NCBI GenBank assembly: GCA_030632035.1
Contig: DAOVJZ010000016.1
Location: forward strand, 1 to 13,036
DNA length: 13,036 bases
Reading direction: 5' to 3'
From: Granulosicoccaceae bacterium
GTDB lineage: Bacteria; Pseudomonadota; Gammaproteobacteria; DAOVJZ01
The position numbers and the translations under genes are program-made. Shown in pieces: positions 1-7,760 of the stretch; the stretch's first letter is position 1, and each line of letters opens with the position of its first letter. A model generated the notes under the pieces. It was not told where the DNA came from. It was given only the letters and a program-made list of their open reading frames with translations, and did not search any database.

Positions 1-1451
1 AACTTATTTCTGGCATATTAACTGAGGCATCAGAAGATCATACTCCAGGAGATGAACACCTGCATGTTATACCTATAGCGGGTAAATATTATAATTTCGT
101 ACGACAACCTGTTTTTGATAGTGAAAAAAATCCAATAGCTCATCTTGTCAGCCTTAAAGACATTACCATTGCATACAACGATCGAAAGAAGATAGAAATA
201 GTCACATTCTCTGCCATAGTGGTTGCCTTGCTTGCTAGTCTGGCTGGGTTATTTGTTTTTCTTAATTACTCTCTAAGTCCATTGAGTACCTTAATGGATA
301 CAGTAAAACGTTTTGGCAAGGGCGAAACAAATATACGTGTAGAAGTGGACCGAGAAGATGAAATTGGTCAACTGGGTACCACCTTCAACTCTATGGCTCA
401 ACAGATTCAGGATAACATTGAAAGTGAACGCCAGTCAGCAGAAGATATAGAAGGCAAAGCATCATTGATTCATGAAGTAGTAGAAATGGCCAGTCATGGT
501 GACCTAACGGGCGAAATGATGGTCTTCCGTGATAAAGGGGTTATGTCTGATATGTCTCAGTCAGTAACCGATATGATCACAAACCTGAATGATTTAGTAA
601 CACAGGTTCAACAATCCGGTATTCAGGTTACTGGATCTGCCACCCAGATTGCGGCCACTGCAAAACAACAAGAAGCTACTATTACTGAACAGGCGGCCAC
701 AACAAATGAAATCATGGCAACTACCAAGCAAATATCGGCAACTTCAAAAGAGCTGCTAGGCACGATGGATGATATAACAAAAGTTTCCGAACGAACCGCA
801 TCTTCTGCAGAGACAGGACGTGATGCACTCTCCCATATGGAAGGCACAATGAATCATATGGTGGAATCTTCTTCATCAATAACATCAAAACTGGCTGTAC
901 TGAATGAGAAAGCAAGCAACATTAATACGGTTGTAACCACTATTACAAAAGTTGCGGATCAGACCAACCTGCTGTCTCTGAATGCCGCTATTGAAGCAGA
1001 AAAAGCAGGTGAATATGGTATTGGGTTCTCGGTTGTTGCAACAGAAATTCGTCGCCTTGCAGATCAGACTGCCGTTGCAACCTGGGACATCGAACAAATG
1101 GTTCAGGAAATGCAGTCTGCTGTTTCAGCTGGCGTAATTGGCATGGACAAATTTTCTGAAGAAATACGCAACGGTGTAGATGATGTAAGTCAGGTTGGTG
1201 CACAGTTATCAGAAATTATTGAGCAAGTGCAGGCAATTCTTCCTCAATTTGAAAGAGTCCATGAAGGCATGCATTCCCAGACGCTAGGTGCAGATCAAAT
1301 TAGTGAATCCATGATCCAGCTTAATGATGCTACCCAGCAAACAGCTGAATCACTGCGTCAGTCAAATGATGCAATTGTACGACTTAATGATGCTGCCCAA
1401 GGGCTGCAAGGTGGGATTTCGAAATTCAAAATCAACACCCGGGAATCATGA
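1..1451 (+). CDS. wspA: WspA-like methyl-accepting chemotaxis receptor (5' partial)
   Basis: Membrane chemoreceptor that senses a stimulus and sets the activity of the WspE kinase through CheW adaptors. The frame is open from base 3 to TGA at 1449-1451, giving 482 visible residues; the true start is upstream of the window. Visible order: the end of a periplasmic, possibly Cache-like sensor (about 60 residues), one transmembrane helix (about bases 195-275, very rich in V/A/L/F), a HAMP domain (about 276-420), a HAMP-like linker containing HGDLTGE, then a long coiled coil. The signalling hairpin tip reads VADQTNLLSLNAAIEAEKAG (from about base 951). The EAEKAGEYG variant, in place of the usual EAARAGEHG, is what I recall of Pseudomonas WspA. 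There is no C-terminal NWETF-like CheR tether; the protein ends in KFKINTRES. A GTG at 219 is internal to the transmembrane helix and is not the start. The ligand cannot be told from this fragment. Confidence 0.93.
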   Translation, partial: LISGILTEASEDHTPGDEHLHVIPIAGKYYNFVRQPVFDSEKNPIAHLVSLKDITIAYNDRKKIEIVTFSAIVVALLASLAGLFVFLNYSLSPLSTLMDTVKRFGKGETNIRVEVDREDEIGQLGTTFNSMAQQIQDNIESERQSAEDIEGKASLIHEVVEMASHGDLTGEMMVFRDKGVMSDMSQSVTDMITNLNDLVTQVQQSGIQVTGSATQIAATAKQQEATITEQAATTNEIMATTKQISATSKELLGTMDDITKVSERTASSAETGRDALSHMEGTMNHMVESSSSITSKLAVLNEKASNINTVVTTITKVADQTNLLSLNAAIEAEKAGEYGIGFSVVATEIRRLADQTAVATWDIEQMVQEMQSAVSAGVIGMDKFSEEIRNGVDDVSQVGAQLSEIIEQVQAILPQFERVHEGMHSQTLGADQISESMIQLNDATQQTAESLRQSNDAIVRLNDAAQGLQGGISKFKINTRES

Positions 1452-1454
1452 AGG
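1450..1454 (+). promoter_or_regulatory. Ribosome binding site of wspB
   Basis: GAAGG overlaps the wspA stop codon and lies 7 bases before ATG 1462. It decides the wspB start against longer in-frame alternatives inside wspA, and suggests translational coupling of the two genes. Confidence 0.7.
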
Positions 1455-1461
1455 TATCATT

Positions 1462-1914
1462 ATGCTGTACCTGCAATTCAAGCTTGATAATGAAGAGTAC
1501 GCTCTCGATACAGTTCATGTTATTGAGATAACACCTGTCGTTGATTTAAAACCTGTCCCCAAATGTGAAGACTTCATTGTCGGCATCATGAATTACCGTG
1601 GTACTCCAATCCCTGTAATTGATCTAAGTCGTATCCTTCTGGACAGGGAATTTTCTCGTAATATAAGTACTCGCATCGTCATCACTCATGCAGGTAATGG
1701 GAGGATAGTGGGATTAATTATAGAACATATAGAAGGAACGATTAAAAAATCAGATGCTGATTTTGTTAATGTCAATACTGCTTCAGATACAACATCTTAT
1801 CTTGACAAAATAACTATAGATAATAAAAACATGATCCAGACCATACATGTCGAAAAATTAATCAATGACAAAATGTCTTCTCTCACTCCCCTGCAAGGAA
1901 TGGCTGGAGCATAA
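1462..1914 (+). CDS. wspB: CheW-type adaptor protein WspB
   Basis: Single-domain CheW of 150 residues, expected to couple the receptor to the P5 domain of the WspE kinase in the cytoplasmic array. The whole protein is one CheW fold, beginning MLYLQFKLDNEEYALD. The characteristic loop NYRGTPIPVIDL is at residues 44-55 and a GLIIEHIEG segment is near 84-92. The frame is open from 1324, but the extra 46 residues would lie within wspA and do not resemble CheW. ATG 1462, with GAAGG 7 bases upstream, is the natural start. It begins 10 bases after the wspA stop and ends 2 bases before wspC. The first of two CheW genes in the operon, in the position of Pseudomonas wspB. Assignment of B versus D rests on gene order and on the cysteine motif found only in the second one. 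Confidence 0.92.
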   Translation: MLYLQFKLDNEEYALDTVHVIEITPVVDLKPVPKCEDFIVGIMNYRGTPIPVIDLSRILLDREFSRNISTRIVITHAGNGRIVGLIIEHIEGTIKKSDADFVNVNTASDTTSYLDKITIDNKNMIQTIHVEKLINDKMSSLTPLQGMAGA

Positions 1915-1916
1915 TC

Positions 1917-3185
1917 ATGTCACAGGTAGAGATCGAAACATTATTAAAAAAATCCATGGGGTTAAATTCTGTATCTGTTGGTTCAGCTACAATTGGGCGC
2001 GCTGTGCAAAAACGCATGAATGCACGTAGCGAACCTGATATTAATGCCTACTATCACGAAATTCTACATTCCAGACCTGAGCTGAATAAACTTATTGAAG
2101 AAGTTATTATTCCTGAAACATGGTTTTTCCGTGATACTAAACCCTTTCAATCACTTGATACCCTTGTAAAAGAAAAATATATAGAAACTGTCGCTTCCGG
2201 AAAAAAACTCAGGATATTGAGTGCGCCTTGTTCAACAGGTGAAGAAGCCTATTCCATTGCAATGGTAATGATTAATAACGGACTGACAAGTAATCAATTT
2301 CATATTGACGCAATTGATATAAGTAACAGGAATATTGAATATGCTTTAATTGGTATCTATGGATTAAATTCATTCAGGGGTAATGACCTTGGTTTCAGGG
2401 ATAAATATTTTATGGACTCTCCTGAAGGATTTATTCTTGATAACAGCGTAAAACAAAGCGTTGATTTTAAACAGGCAAATCTTCTCGATTCCACATTCCG
2501 TCTCAATAGAGATAATTATGACATTATATTTTGCCGTAATCTCTTGATTTATTTTGACCGGGAAATACAGAACAGTACCCTCAGCTGTCTATCCGGTTTA
2601 TTAAAAACCGATGGCACCTTGTTCGTTGGTCATGCTGAAGGCGGGGCTTTAATAGGAACATGGAGTCCATCAAAAGAATTTCCTGGCTCTTTTGCTTTCA
2701 AAAAACCAGATCCACATATTGCCGCAGCCAGCCTTAAAAACAAGCCTGTTACAGCTAAAACTGGCAGCTTGGCGGAAAATTCAAACTCTCTTACGAAAAA
2801 GATATTTAACAAACCAACCGGGAAACCTTTTTCTACTACTTCTAAACCCGCAACCAGCTCGCTGGTAACAAAAAAAGACTCCAGTCTTGCAGATGCTACC
2901 AGACTGGCAAATGAAGGCCACCTTGTAGAAGCAGCGAAAATTTGCGAGTCGCACTTGCGTGATAACGGTCCCGACACCGAGGCCTACTTCCTGCTTGCAT
3001 TGGTGCGTGAAGCCACAGGGAACAGAAATCAGGCGGTAGACTATCTCAAAAAAGTACTTTATCTCCATCCAAATCATTATGAAGGCATGGTGCACTTGTC
3101 ATCACTGCTTGAATTATTAGGCGATGCCGATGGCGCAAAAATTATCAATGAACGCGCGGCAAAAATACAGAACAAGGCTGGATAA
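1917..3185 (+). CDS. wspC: CheR-type receptor methyltransferase with TPR tail, WspC
   Basis: SAM-dependent methyltransferase of 422 residues, expected to methylate glutamates of the WspA receptor and raise signalling. The CheR N-terminal helical part (about 1-75) ends in VIIPETWFFRD. The Rossmann catalytic domain has SAM-binding LSAPCSTGEEAYS (101-113), the DAIDIS strand (131-136) and FCRNLLIYFD (205-214). A Lys/Ser/Thr-rich flexible linker (about 265-325) follows. The C-terminal end (about 325-418) looks like two to three TPR units (ADATRLANEGHLVEAA, then AYFLLALVREATGNRNQAV). A TPR-tailed CheR is typical of Wsp WspC. The TPR may stand in for the missing pentapeptide tether on the receptor, which is an inference. 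ATG 1917 has GGAG at 1906-1909 and follows the wspB stop by 2 bases. Confidence 0.94.
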   Translation: MSQVEIETLLKKSMGLNSVSVGSATIGRAVQKRMNARSEPDINAYYHEILHSRPELNKLIEEVIIPETWFFRDTKPFQSLDTLVKEKYIETVASGKKLRILSAPCSTGEEAYSIAMVMINNGLTSNQFHIDAIDISNRNIEYALIGIYGLNSFRGNDLGFRDKYFMDSPEGFILDNSVKQSVDFKQANLLDSTFRLNRDNYDIIFCRNLLIYFDREIQNSTLSCLSGLLKTDGTLFVGHAEGGALIGTWSPSKEFPGSFAFKKPDPHIAAASLKNKPVTAKTGSLAENSNSLTKKIFNKPTGKPFSTTSKPATSSLVTKKDSSLADATRLANEGHLVEAAKICESHLRDNGPDTEAYFLLALVREATGNRNQAVDYLKKVLYLHPNHYEGMVHLSSLLELLGDADGAKIINERAAKIQNKAG

Positions 3186-3200
3186 GTCTTAAAAAAACCG

Positions 3201-3896
3201 ATGAATACAAAAGTAAAAAAACAAATTCTGAATATAGATGATTGCTGGAACCACATCGGTGTATGGGGTAGTGAATCACCACGTTGTGAAAAACTGGAAG
3301 AAGTGATGCATTGTCGTAACTGTGATAAATTTTCTTATTCAGGACAACAGGTTCTTGAACAACCTCTGTCTGAAGAATACCTTAAAGACTGGAGCAAAAC
3401 ATACAGTCGTAAAAAAGAACAGCATCTTGTTGGAACAAACTCATGTCTTGTTTTTCGTCTCGATGATGAATTTTATTCATTTCCTAGCAATACAATTGTC
3501 GAGGTCACAGAAATACGATCCATACATTCAATACCTCATCGCAAATCAAAATCACTACGAGGACTTGTCAATATACGCGGTGAATTGAAAATATGCATTT
3601 CTATTGGCTATTTGTTAGGTGTTAAAAAAAATAAAAAACGAACTGAAAAAACCAGAAAGAATACTTCTTATGAACGCATGATTGTCATTACACAAGAGGA
3701 GCAACAATTTGTATTCCCTGTTTCAGAAGTGATCGGTTCGTTTCGTTATAATGATGAGCAAATAAAATCGCCGCCAGCGACCATCTCAAATACCAAAGCC
3801 ACTTTTACTATTGGCATGTTGAATATTGATCAGAAGCATATTGCATGTCTTGATCTCAATCTCATATCCCAATTAATCAAGAGAGATTTAAAATGA
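3201..3896 (+). CDS. wspD: CheW-type adaptor with N-terminal cysteine motif, WspD
   Basis: Second CheW adaptor, 231 residues, expected to link receptor and WspE. It has an N-terminal extension of about 80 residues, then a CheW domain (about 81-228) with SCLVFRLDDEFYSFP and the loop GLVNIRGELKICISIG (121-136). The extension carries IDDCWNHIGVWG followed by HCRNC, with Cys at 15, 29, 38 and 41. I recall this N-terminal pattern from WspD-type CheW proteins, where the second Cys usually precedes Pro; here the order is S-P-R-C. ATG 3201 follows the wspC stop by 15 bases with only a poor Shine-Dalgarno match (A-rich leader). Translation may therefore depend on ribosomes leaving wspC. The last codons overlap the wspE start by 4 bases (ATGA). 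Confidence 0.92.
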   Translation: MNTKVKKQILNIDDCWNHIGVWGSESPRCEKLEEVMHCRNCDKFSYSGQQVLEQPLSEEYLKDWSKTYSRKKEQHLVGTNSCLVFRLDDEFYSFPSNTIVEVTEIRSIHSIPHRKSKSLRGLVNIRGELKICISIGYLLGVKKNKKRTEKTRKNTSYERMIVITQEEQQFVFPVSEVIGSFRYNDEQIKSPPATISNTKATFTIGMLNIDQKHIACLDLNLISQLIKRDLK

Positions 3897-6715
3897 GTGG
3901 TGACAAGGAGCTTGGCGATATTTCCATGCTCGAACTATTCAGGATCGAGATTGAAGGACAGGCAAAGACCCTTTCTAAAGTTCTGCTTGAACTGGAAAAC
4001 AATCCAACCTCTGCTGATTGTCTTGAACAATTAATGCGTTCTTCCCATTCCATAAAAGGAGCTGCACGCATGGTTGGCGTTGATGTCGCTGTCAGAGTCG
4101 CTCATATAATGGAAGATTGTTTTGTCGCCGCACAAGAAGGGGCAATCACTATTAATAATGATAATATTGATACTCTTCTTAAGGGAGTGGATATTCTGGT
4201 GGATATTTCAGAACTGTCCCCGAACAGTTCTCCTGACTGGTTTAGTGAGAATGCAACTAATGTGGAATCTATCGTAAATGATGTTACAGACATCATTAAT
4301 CAAACATCTTCTCCAAAAAATTTGGTTAACAAACAGGAATCCACGGTTGAAACTGTTGATAAAACAAAGGGAGTTGAAACAGAAGAAGTAAATTATTCAG
4401 ATATTATCACTGCAGATGACATGATGCTTGATCTGTTTAAATATGATGCGGAAATACATATTAGTGCAATCATTGCCGGCCTCAAGATTACTAACCTTGA
4501 TGCTGCCAAATCACTACCTGAGTCAAAAGAAATTCTGGAAAATTTAAAGCAATCTGCTTACTCGTTGAAAGGCGGTGCAGAACTTGTTGAATTGTCTTCT
4601 GTAGTGCAATTGGCACGTGTAATGGAAGATTGTTTTTCTGCTGTCAGAGAAGGAAGGATTAAATTAACCCAACAGAATGTTGATGCCCTGATTCAATGTA
4701 TCGATATTATCAAGGAAATAATCAATAGCCTGAAGTCCGGCAATCCCACATGGGAATCCGATAATACAAACAGGGAAAAACTGGATAATACAATTAGTTC
4801 ATTAACTTCCTCTCTTGGACAGGATTTTAATGAGCCAACATCAACTGCAGAACCCTCTGATCCTGTTATTGAGCCAAATGAAACCAACGCACCTGTTCCA
4901 GAAAAGAAAACTGCAACAGTCAGCAATAAAATAGAACAACAATCTGAAAAGAAGAAATCAGATTCTGCTGATACTGCTGTCAGGGTATCCAGTAACTCAC
5001 TAAACAGACTCATGGGGCTAGCCGGTGAATCAATTGTTGAATCAAGAAGATTACGTCCATATGCAGATTCACTGCTTGCACTAAAACGCCGACAAACAGA
5101 AATGTTCACAAAATTAGACAAACTTAGTGAGCATGCACAGAATGAAAATAGCAGTGAATCATTGTTACAAATGATGTCTGAAATACGAAAAAATGCAACT
5201 GAATGCAGGAATACACTTTCAGAAAGACTTGAAGAACTGGAAACATTTGATAGAAGCCTTAATAATCTTTCAGGCCGCCTGAATCGTGAAGTAATTTCAA
5301 GCCGCATGCGGCCTTTTTCTGATGGTACACATGGTTTCCAGCGCATGGTGCGTGATGTTGGGCGCTCATTAAACAAAAAAGTAAAATTGGAAATATCGGG
5401 TCTTAATACCATGGTTGATCGTGACATTATGGAAAAGATCGAGGCTCCTCTTAATCACCTGTTACGTAATTCAGTTGACCACGGTATAGAGTCTCCAGAA
5501 GAACGTGAAAAAGCAGGCAAGCCTGCTGAAGGCACTATAAAGCTGAAGGCCATGCATAATTCTGGAATGCTTTCTATTCTTGTCGAAGATGATGGTAAAG
5601 GCGTTGATCTGGATTCATTGAAAAACAAAATTATCACAAAGGGAATGGCTTCTAAACAGATGGTCAGAAAAATGTCTGAATCGGAATTGCTTGATTTCAT
5701 GTTCTTACCCAGCTTCTCTACCCGTGACAATGTAACAGAAATATCTGGCCGTGGCGTTGGTCTGGATGTTGTTCACAGTGTTGTTCAGGAAATGCGTGGT
5801 GTTATTCGCACTACTTCAACGCCCGGTAAGGGTATTCGTTTTCAATTGCAATTACCCCTGACTCTTTCTGTTATACGTGCCCTGCTGGTTAATATCTGTA
5901 ATGAACCTTATGCATTTCCATTGGCTCGTATTGATCACACATTAAGGCTGCATAAAGACAATATTAAAACGCTCGAAGGTCGTCAGTACTTTATGCTTGA
6001 TAATGAACATATCGGTATTGTTTCAGCAAAGCAGGTTCTTGAACTTGAAGCTGAAGAACCAGAACAAGGTGATGAGGTATCTATTGTTATAATTGGTGAA
6101 AAACTAAATCGTTATGCCATGGTCGTAGATAAATTCCTTGGTGAACGCAGTATGGTTGTACAAAAAATTGATCCGGCACTTGGAAAAATACATGGTATTG
6201 GTGCTGCCGCAATCCTTGATGATGGCACCCCTGCCCTGATTGTTGATGCCGATGACATGGTTCGCTCTATTGAACTCTATATCTCTGGTGGTCATGTTGT
6301 AAATATTAACAGCCAAACAAAAGATGATAACCCTGAAAATAAAAAACGGGTTCTTATTGTTGATGACTCAATTACCGTACGTGAAGTTGAACGCAATATG
6401 CTGGAGTCTCGTGGTTACAGTGTTGAGGTTGCCGTCGACGGGGTGGATGGATGGAATGCAGTTCGCTCCAAGAAATATGATTTAGTAATCAGTGATATTG
6501 ACATGCCACGAATGAATGGGTTTGAATTTGTCGAAAATATCAAGTCAGACAAGGTGCTAAATAAAATCCCGGTCATGATTGTATCCTATAAAGATCGTGA
6601 AGAAGATCGTCTACATGGACTTGAAGTTGGTGCTGATTATTACCTGACAAAAGGTAGTTTTCAGGATGAAACCCTGCTTGAAGCCGTTGAAGATCTGATT
6701 GGCACGGCAACCTGA
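3893..6715 (+). CDS. wspE: Hybrid CheA histidine kinase-receiver WspE with two Hpt-like domains
   Basis: Central kinase of the system: it autophosphorylates, then passes phosphate to the WspR cyclase and WspF esterase. 940 residues. Order: Hpt1 (about 10-135) with SSHSIKGAAR, phospho-His H52; a second Hpt-like domain (about 175-305) with SAYSLKGGAE, where Y223 replaces the His; a polar linker (about 310-360) with no obvious P2 domain; dimerisation helices (about 362-475, ending SRMRPFSDG); HATPase with N-box HLLRNSVDHGIE (522-533), G1 DDGKG (566-570) and G2 GRGVGLD (619-625); a CheW-like P5 domain (about 656-795); and a C-terminal receiver (818-935) with D824-D825, phospho-Asp D868, S898 and K920. 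As I recall, Pseudomonas WspE is near 750 residues with one Hpt, so the extra length here matches the duplicated Hpt region. The start overlaps the wspD stop as ATGA, with GAGAG at 3881-3885. Confidence 0.95.
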   Translation: MSGDKELGDISMLELFRIEIEGQAKTLSKVLLELENNPTSADCLEQLMRSSHSIKGAARMVGVDVAVRVAHIMEDCFVAAQEGAITINNDNIDTLLKGVDILVDISELSPNSSPDWFSENATNVESIVNDVTDIINQTSSPKNLVNKQESTVETVDKTKGVETEEVNYSDIITADDMMLDLFKYDAEIHISAIIAGLKITNLDAAKSLPESKEILENLKQSAYSLKGGAELVELSSVVQLARVMEDCFSAVREGRIKLTQQNVDALIQCIDIIKEIINSLKSGNPTWESDNTNREKLDNTISSLTSSLGQDFNEPTSTAEPSDPVIEPNETNAPVPEKKTATVSNKIEQQSEKKKSDSADTAVRVSSNSLNRLMGLAGESIVESRRLRPYADSLLALKRRQTEMFTKLDKLSEHAQNENSSESLLQMMSEIRKNATECRNTLSERLEELETFDRSLNNLSGRLNREVISSRMRPFSDGTHGFQRMVRDVGRSLNKKVKLEISGLNTMVDRDIMEKIEAPLNHLLRNSVDHGIESPEEREKAGKPAEGTIKLKAMHNSGMLSILVEDDGKGVDLDSLKNKIITKGMASKQMVRKMSESELLDFMFLPSFSTRDNVTEISGRGVGLDVVHSVVQEMRGVIRTTSTPGKGIRFQLQLPLTLSVIRALLVNICNEPYAFPLARIDHTLRLHKDNIKTLEGRQYFMLDNEHIGIVSAKQVLELEAEEPEQGDEVSIVIIGEKLNRYAMVVDKFLGERSMVVQKIDPALGKIHGIGAAAILDDGTPALIVDADDMVRSIELYISGGHVVNINSQTKDDNPENKKRVLIVDDSITVREVERNMLESRGYSVEVAVDGVDGWNAVRSKKYDLVISDIDMPRMNGFEFVENIKSDKVLNKIPVMIVSYKDREEDRLHGLEVGADYYLTKGSFQDETLLEAVEDLIGTAT
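4107..4123 (+). repeat. 17-base direct repeat, copy in Hpt1
   Basis: TAATGGAAGATTGTTTT encodes the MEDCF block of the first Hpt domain and is identical to 4620-4636. It is the best-conserved remnant of the internal Hpt similarity. Confidence 0.75.
4620..4636 (+). repeat. 17-base direct repeat, copy in the second Hpt-like domain
   Basis: Identical to 4107-4123, 513 bases (171 codons) downstream in the same frame. H52 and Y223 are also 171 residues apart, so the two Hpt-like units are in register with no net insertion or deletion between these two landmarks. Confidence 0.75.
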
Positions 6716-6719
6716 GGAG
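6714..6719 (+). promoter_or_regulatory. Ribosome binding site of wspF
   Basis: GAGGAG overlaps the wspE stop codon and lies 6 bases before ATG 6726. This strong Shine-Dalgarno favours 6726 over an in-frame TTG at 6699 inside wspE. Confidence 0.8.
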
Positions 6720-6725
6720 TGTGTT

Positions 6726-7760
6726 ATGCGTATTGCAATCGTAAATGACACACAAATGGTCGTTGAGATTTTGAAGAGAATTATTTCTTCAATTCCACAA
6801 CATGAAATTGCCTGGGTTGCTGCTAATGGACAGGAGTCTGTAGAAAAATGCGCACAGGATGTTCCTGACCTTGTTATTATGGATATTATTATGCCTGTTA
6901 TGGATGGTGCAGAGGCTACAAAAATTATTATGCAGGAATCCCCCTGCTCTATTCTTCTAGTGACTTCTACAGTTGATGGAAACGCATCGCAGGTTTTTGA
7001 GGCAATGGGGGCTGGTGCACTTGATGCAGTTAACACACCCTTTGTAAATGGAACAGGCTCTACTGACGGAACCAGTCAATTTATAGAAAAAATCAACACT
7101 ATTGAGAAATTAATCAAGAACACTAAAAAACTGGAAAACAGCATTCACTATACCCCCCATGGATCAATCAATGATGATTATATCCTGACTATTGGTGCTT
7201 CTACAGGTGGACCTGCTGCATTAGCAACTGTGCTTTCCTCGTTACCAAAAGATTTTCCAGCATCCATTTTATTGTCTCAACATGTTGACAAAATGTTCAG
7301 TGCAAATTTTGCTCTATGGTTAGGTAAACAAGTAACGCTAAAAGTCAGAATCGCTAACAAAGGCGACAAACCAGAACCAGGTACCATTCTTGTCGCTGGT
7401 ACAGGCGATAATATGATGCTGGATAACAAATTAAGAATCCAATATACACCTGAACCCATAGACTATCCTTACAAACCCTCTGTTAATGTTTTGTTTGAGA
7501 GTGTTGCAAAAAACTGGAAAGGAAATGCAGTAGGTGTGTTACTCACTGGTATGGGAGATGATGGTGCAACTGGTTTGCTCCGGATGAAAGAAAGAGACTG
7601 GCTGACCATTGCGCAGGATGAAAAGACCTGTGCTGTATATGGCATGCCAAAGGTGGCAGCAAAACTGAATGCAGCAACAGAAATCCTGCCTCTCGATCAA
7701 ATAGGGGAAATGATTAATTCAACCATAAAAGCACAAAATAGTAAAAAGGCCGCATCATGA
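6726..7760 (+). CDS. wspF: CheB-type receptor methylesterase WspF
   Basis: Phosphorylation-activated methylesterase/deamidase, expected to demethylate WspA and dampen signalling. In Pseudomonas, loss of wspF gives constitutive WspR activity and wrinkly colonies (established knowledge). 344 residues. The N-terminal receiver (about 1-115) has phospho-Asp D53 in VIMDIIMPVMDG, with N7-D8 where most receivers have Asp-Asp; I recall the same IVND start in WspF proteins. A linker of about 35 residues follows, then the esterase (about 152-335). The catalytic triad is visible: S159 in IGASTGGP, H186 in SQHVD and D279 in LLTGMGDDG. MRIAIVND is the expected N-terminus, so ATG 6726 is chosen. The gene follows wspE by 10 bases and its stop overlaps the wspR start (ATGA). 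Confidence 0.94.
   Translation: MRIAIVNDTQMVVEILKRIISSIPQHEIAWVAANGQESVEKCAQDVPDLVIMDIIMPVMDGAEATKIIMQESPCSILLVTSTVDGNASQVFEAMGAGALDAVNTPFVNGTGSTDGTSQFIEKINTIEKLIKNTKKLENSIHYTPHGSINDDYILTIGASTGGPAALATVLSSLPKDFPASILLSQHVDKMFSANFALWLGKQVTLKVRIANKGDKPEPGTILVAGTGDNMMLDNKLRIQYTPEPIDYPYKPSVNVLFESVAKNWKGNAVGVLLTGMGDDGATGLLRMKERDWLTIAQDEKTCAVYGMPKVAAKLNAATEILPLDQIGEMINSTIKAQNSKKAAS

Noticed and set aside
1324..1461. Upstream extension of wspB by 46 codons.
   Set aside because: The extra residues overlap wspA in another frame, are not CheW-like, and the good ribosome site is at 1450-1454 for ATG 1462.
5301..5317. Perfect 12-base palindrome GCCGCATGCGGC followed by a T-run inside wspE, resembling an intrinsic terminator.
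   Set aside because: It encodes the highly conserved CheA segment SRMRPFSDG and its usable stem is only 4-5 bp. The sequence is explained by coding constraint, and a terminator here would cut the operon in the kinase gene.
4693..5427. 244-codon open frame on the - strand opposite wspE.
   Set aside because: It is antisense to the well-supported CheA linker and dimerisation region, is rich in Ser and Leu as expected from complementing the sense codons, and matches no family I recognise.
6699..6725. TTG start for wspF nine codons earlier.
   Set aside because: MRIAIVND is the expected receiver N-terminus and has a strong GAGGAG 6 bases upstream; the TTG lies within wspE.
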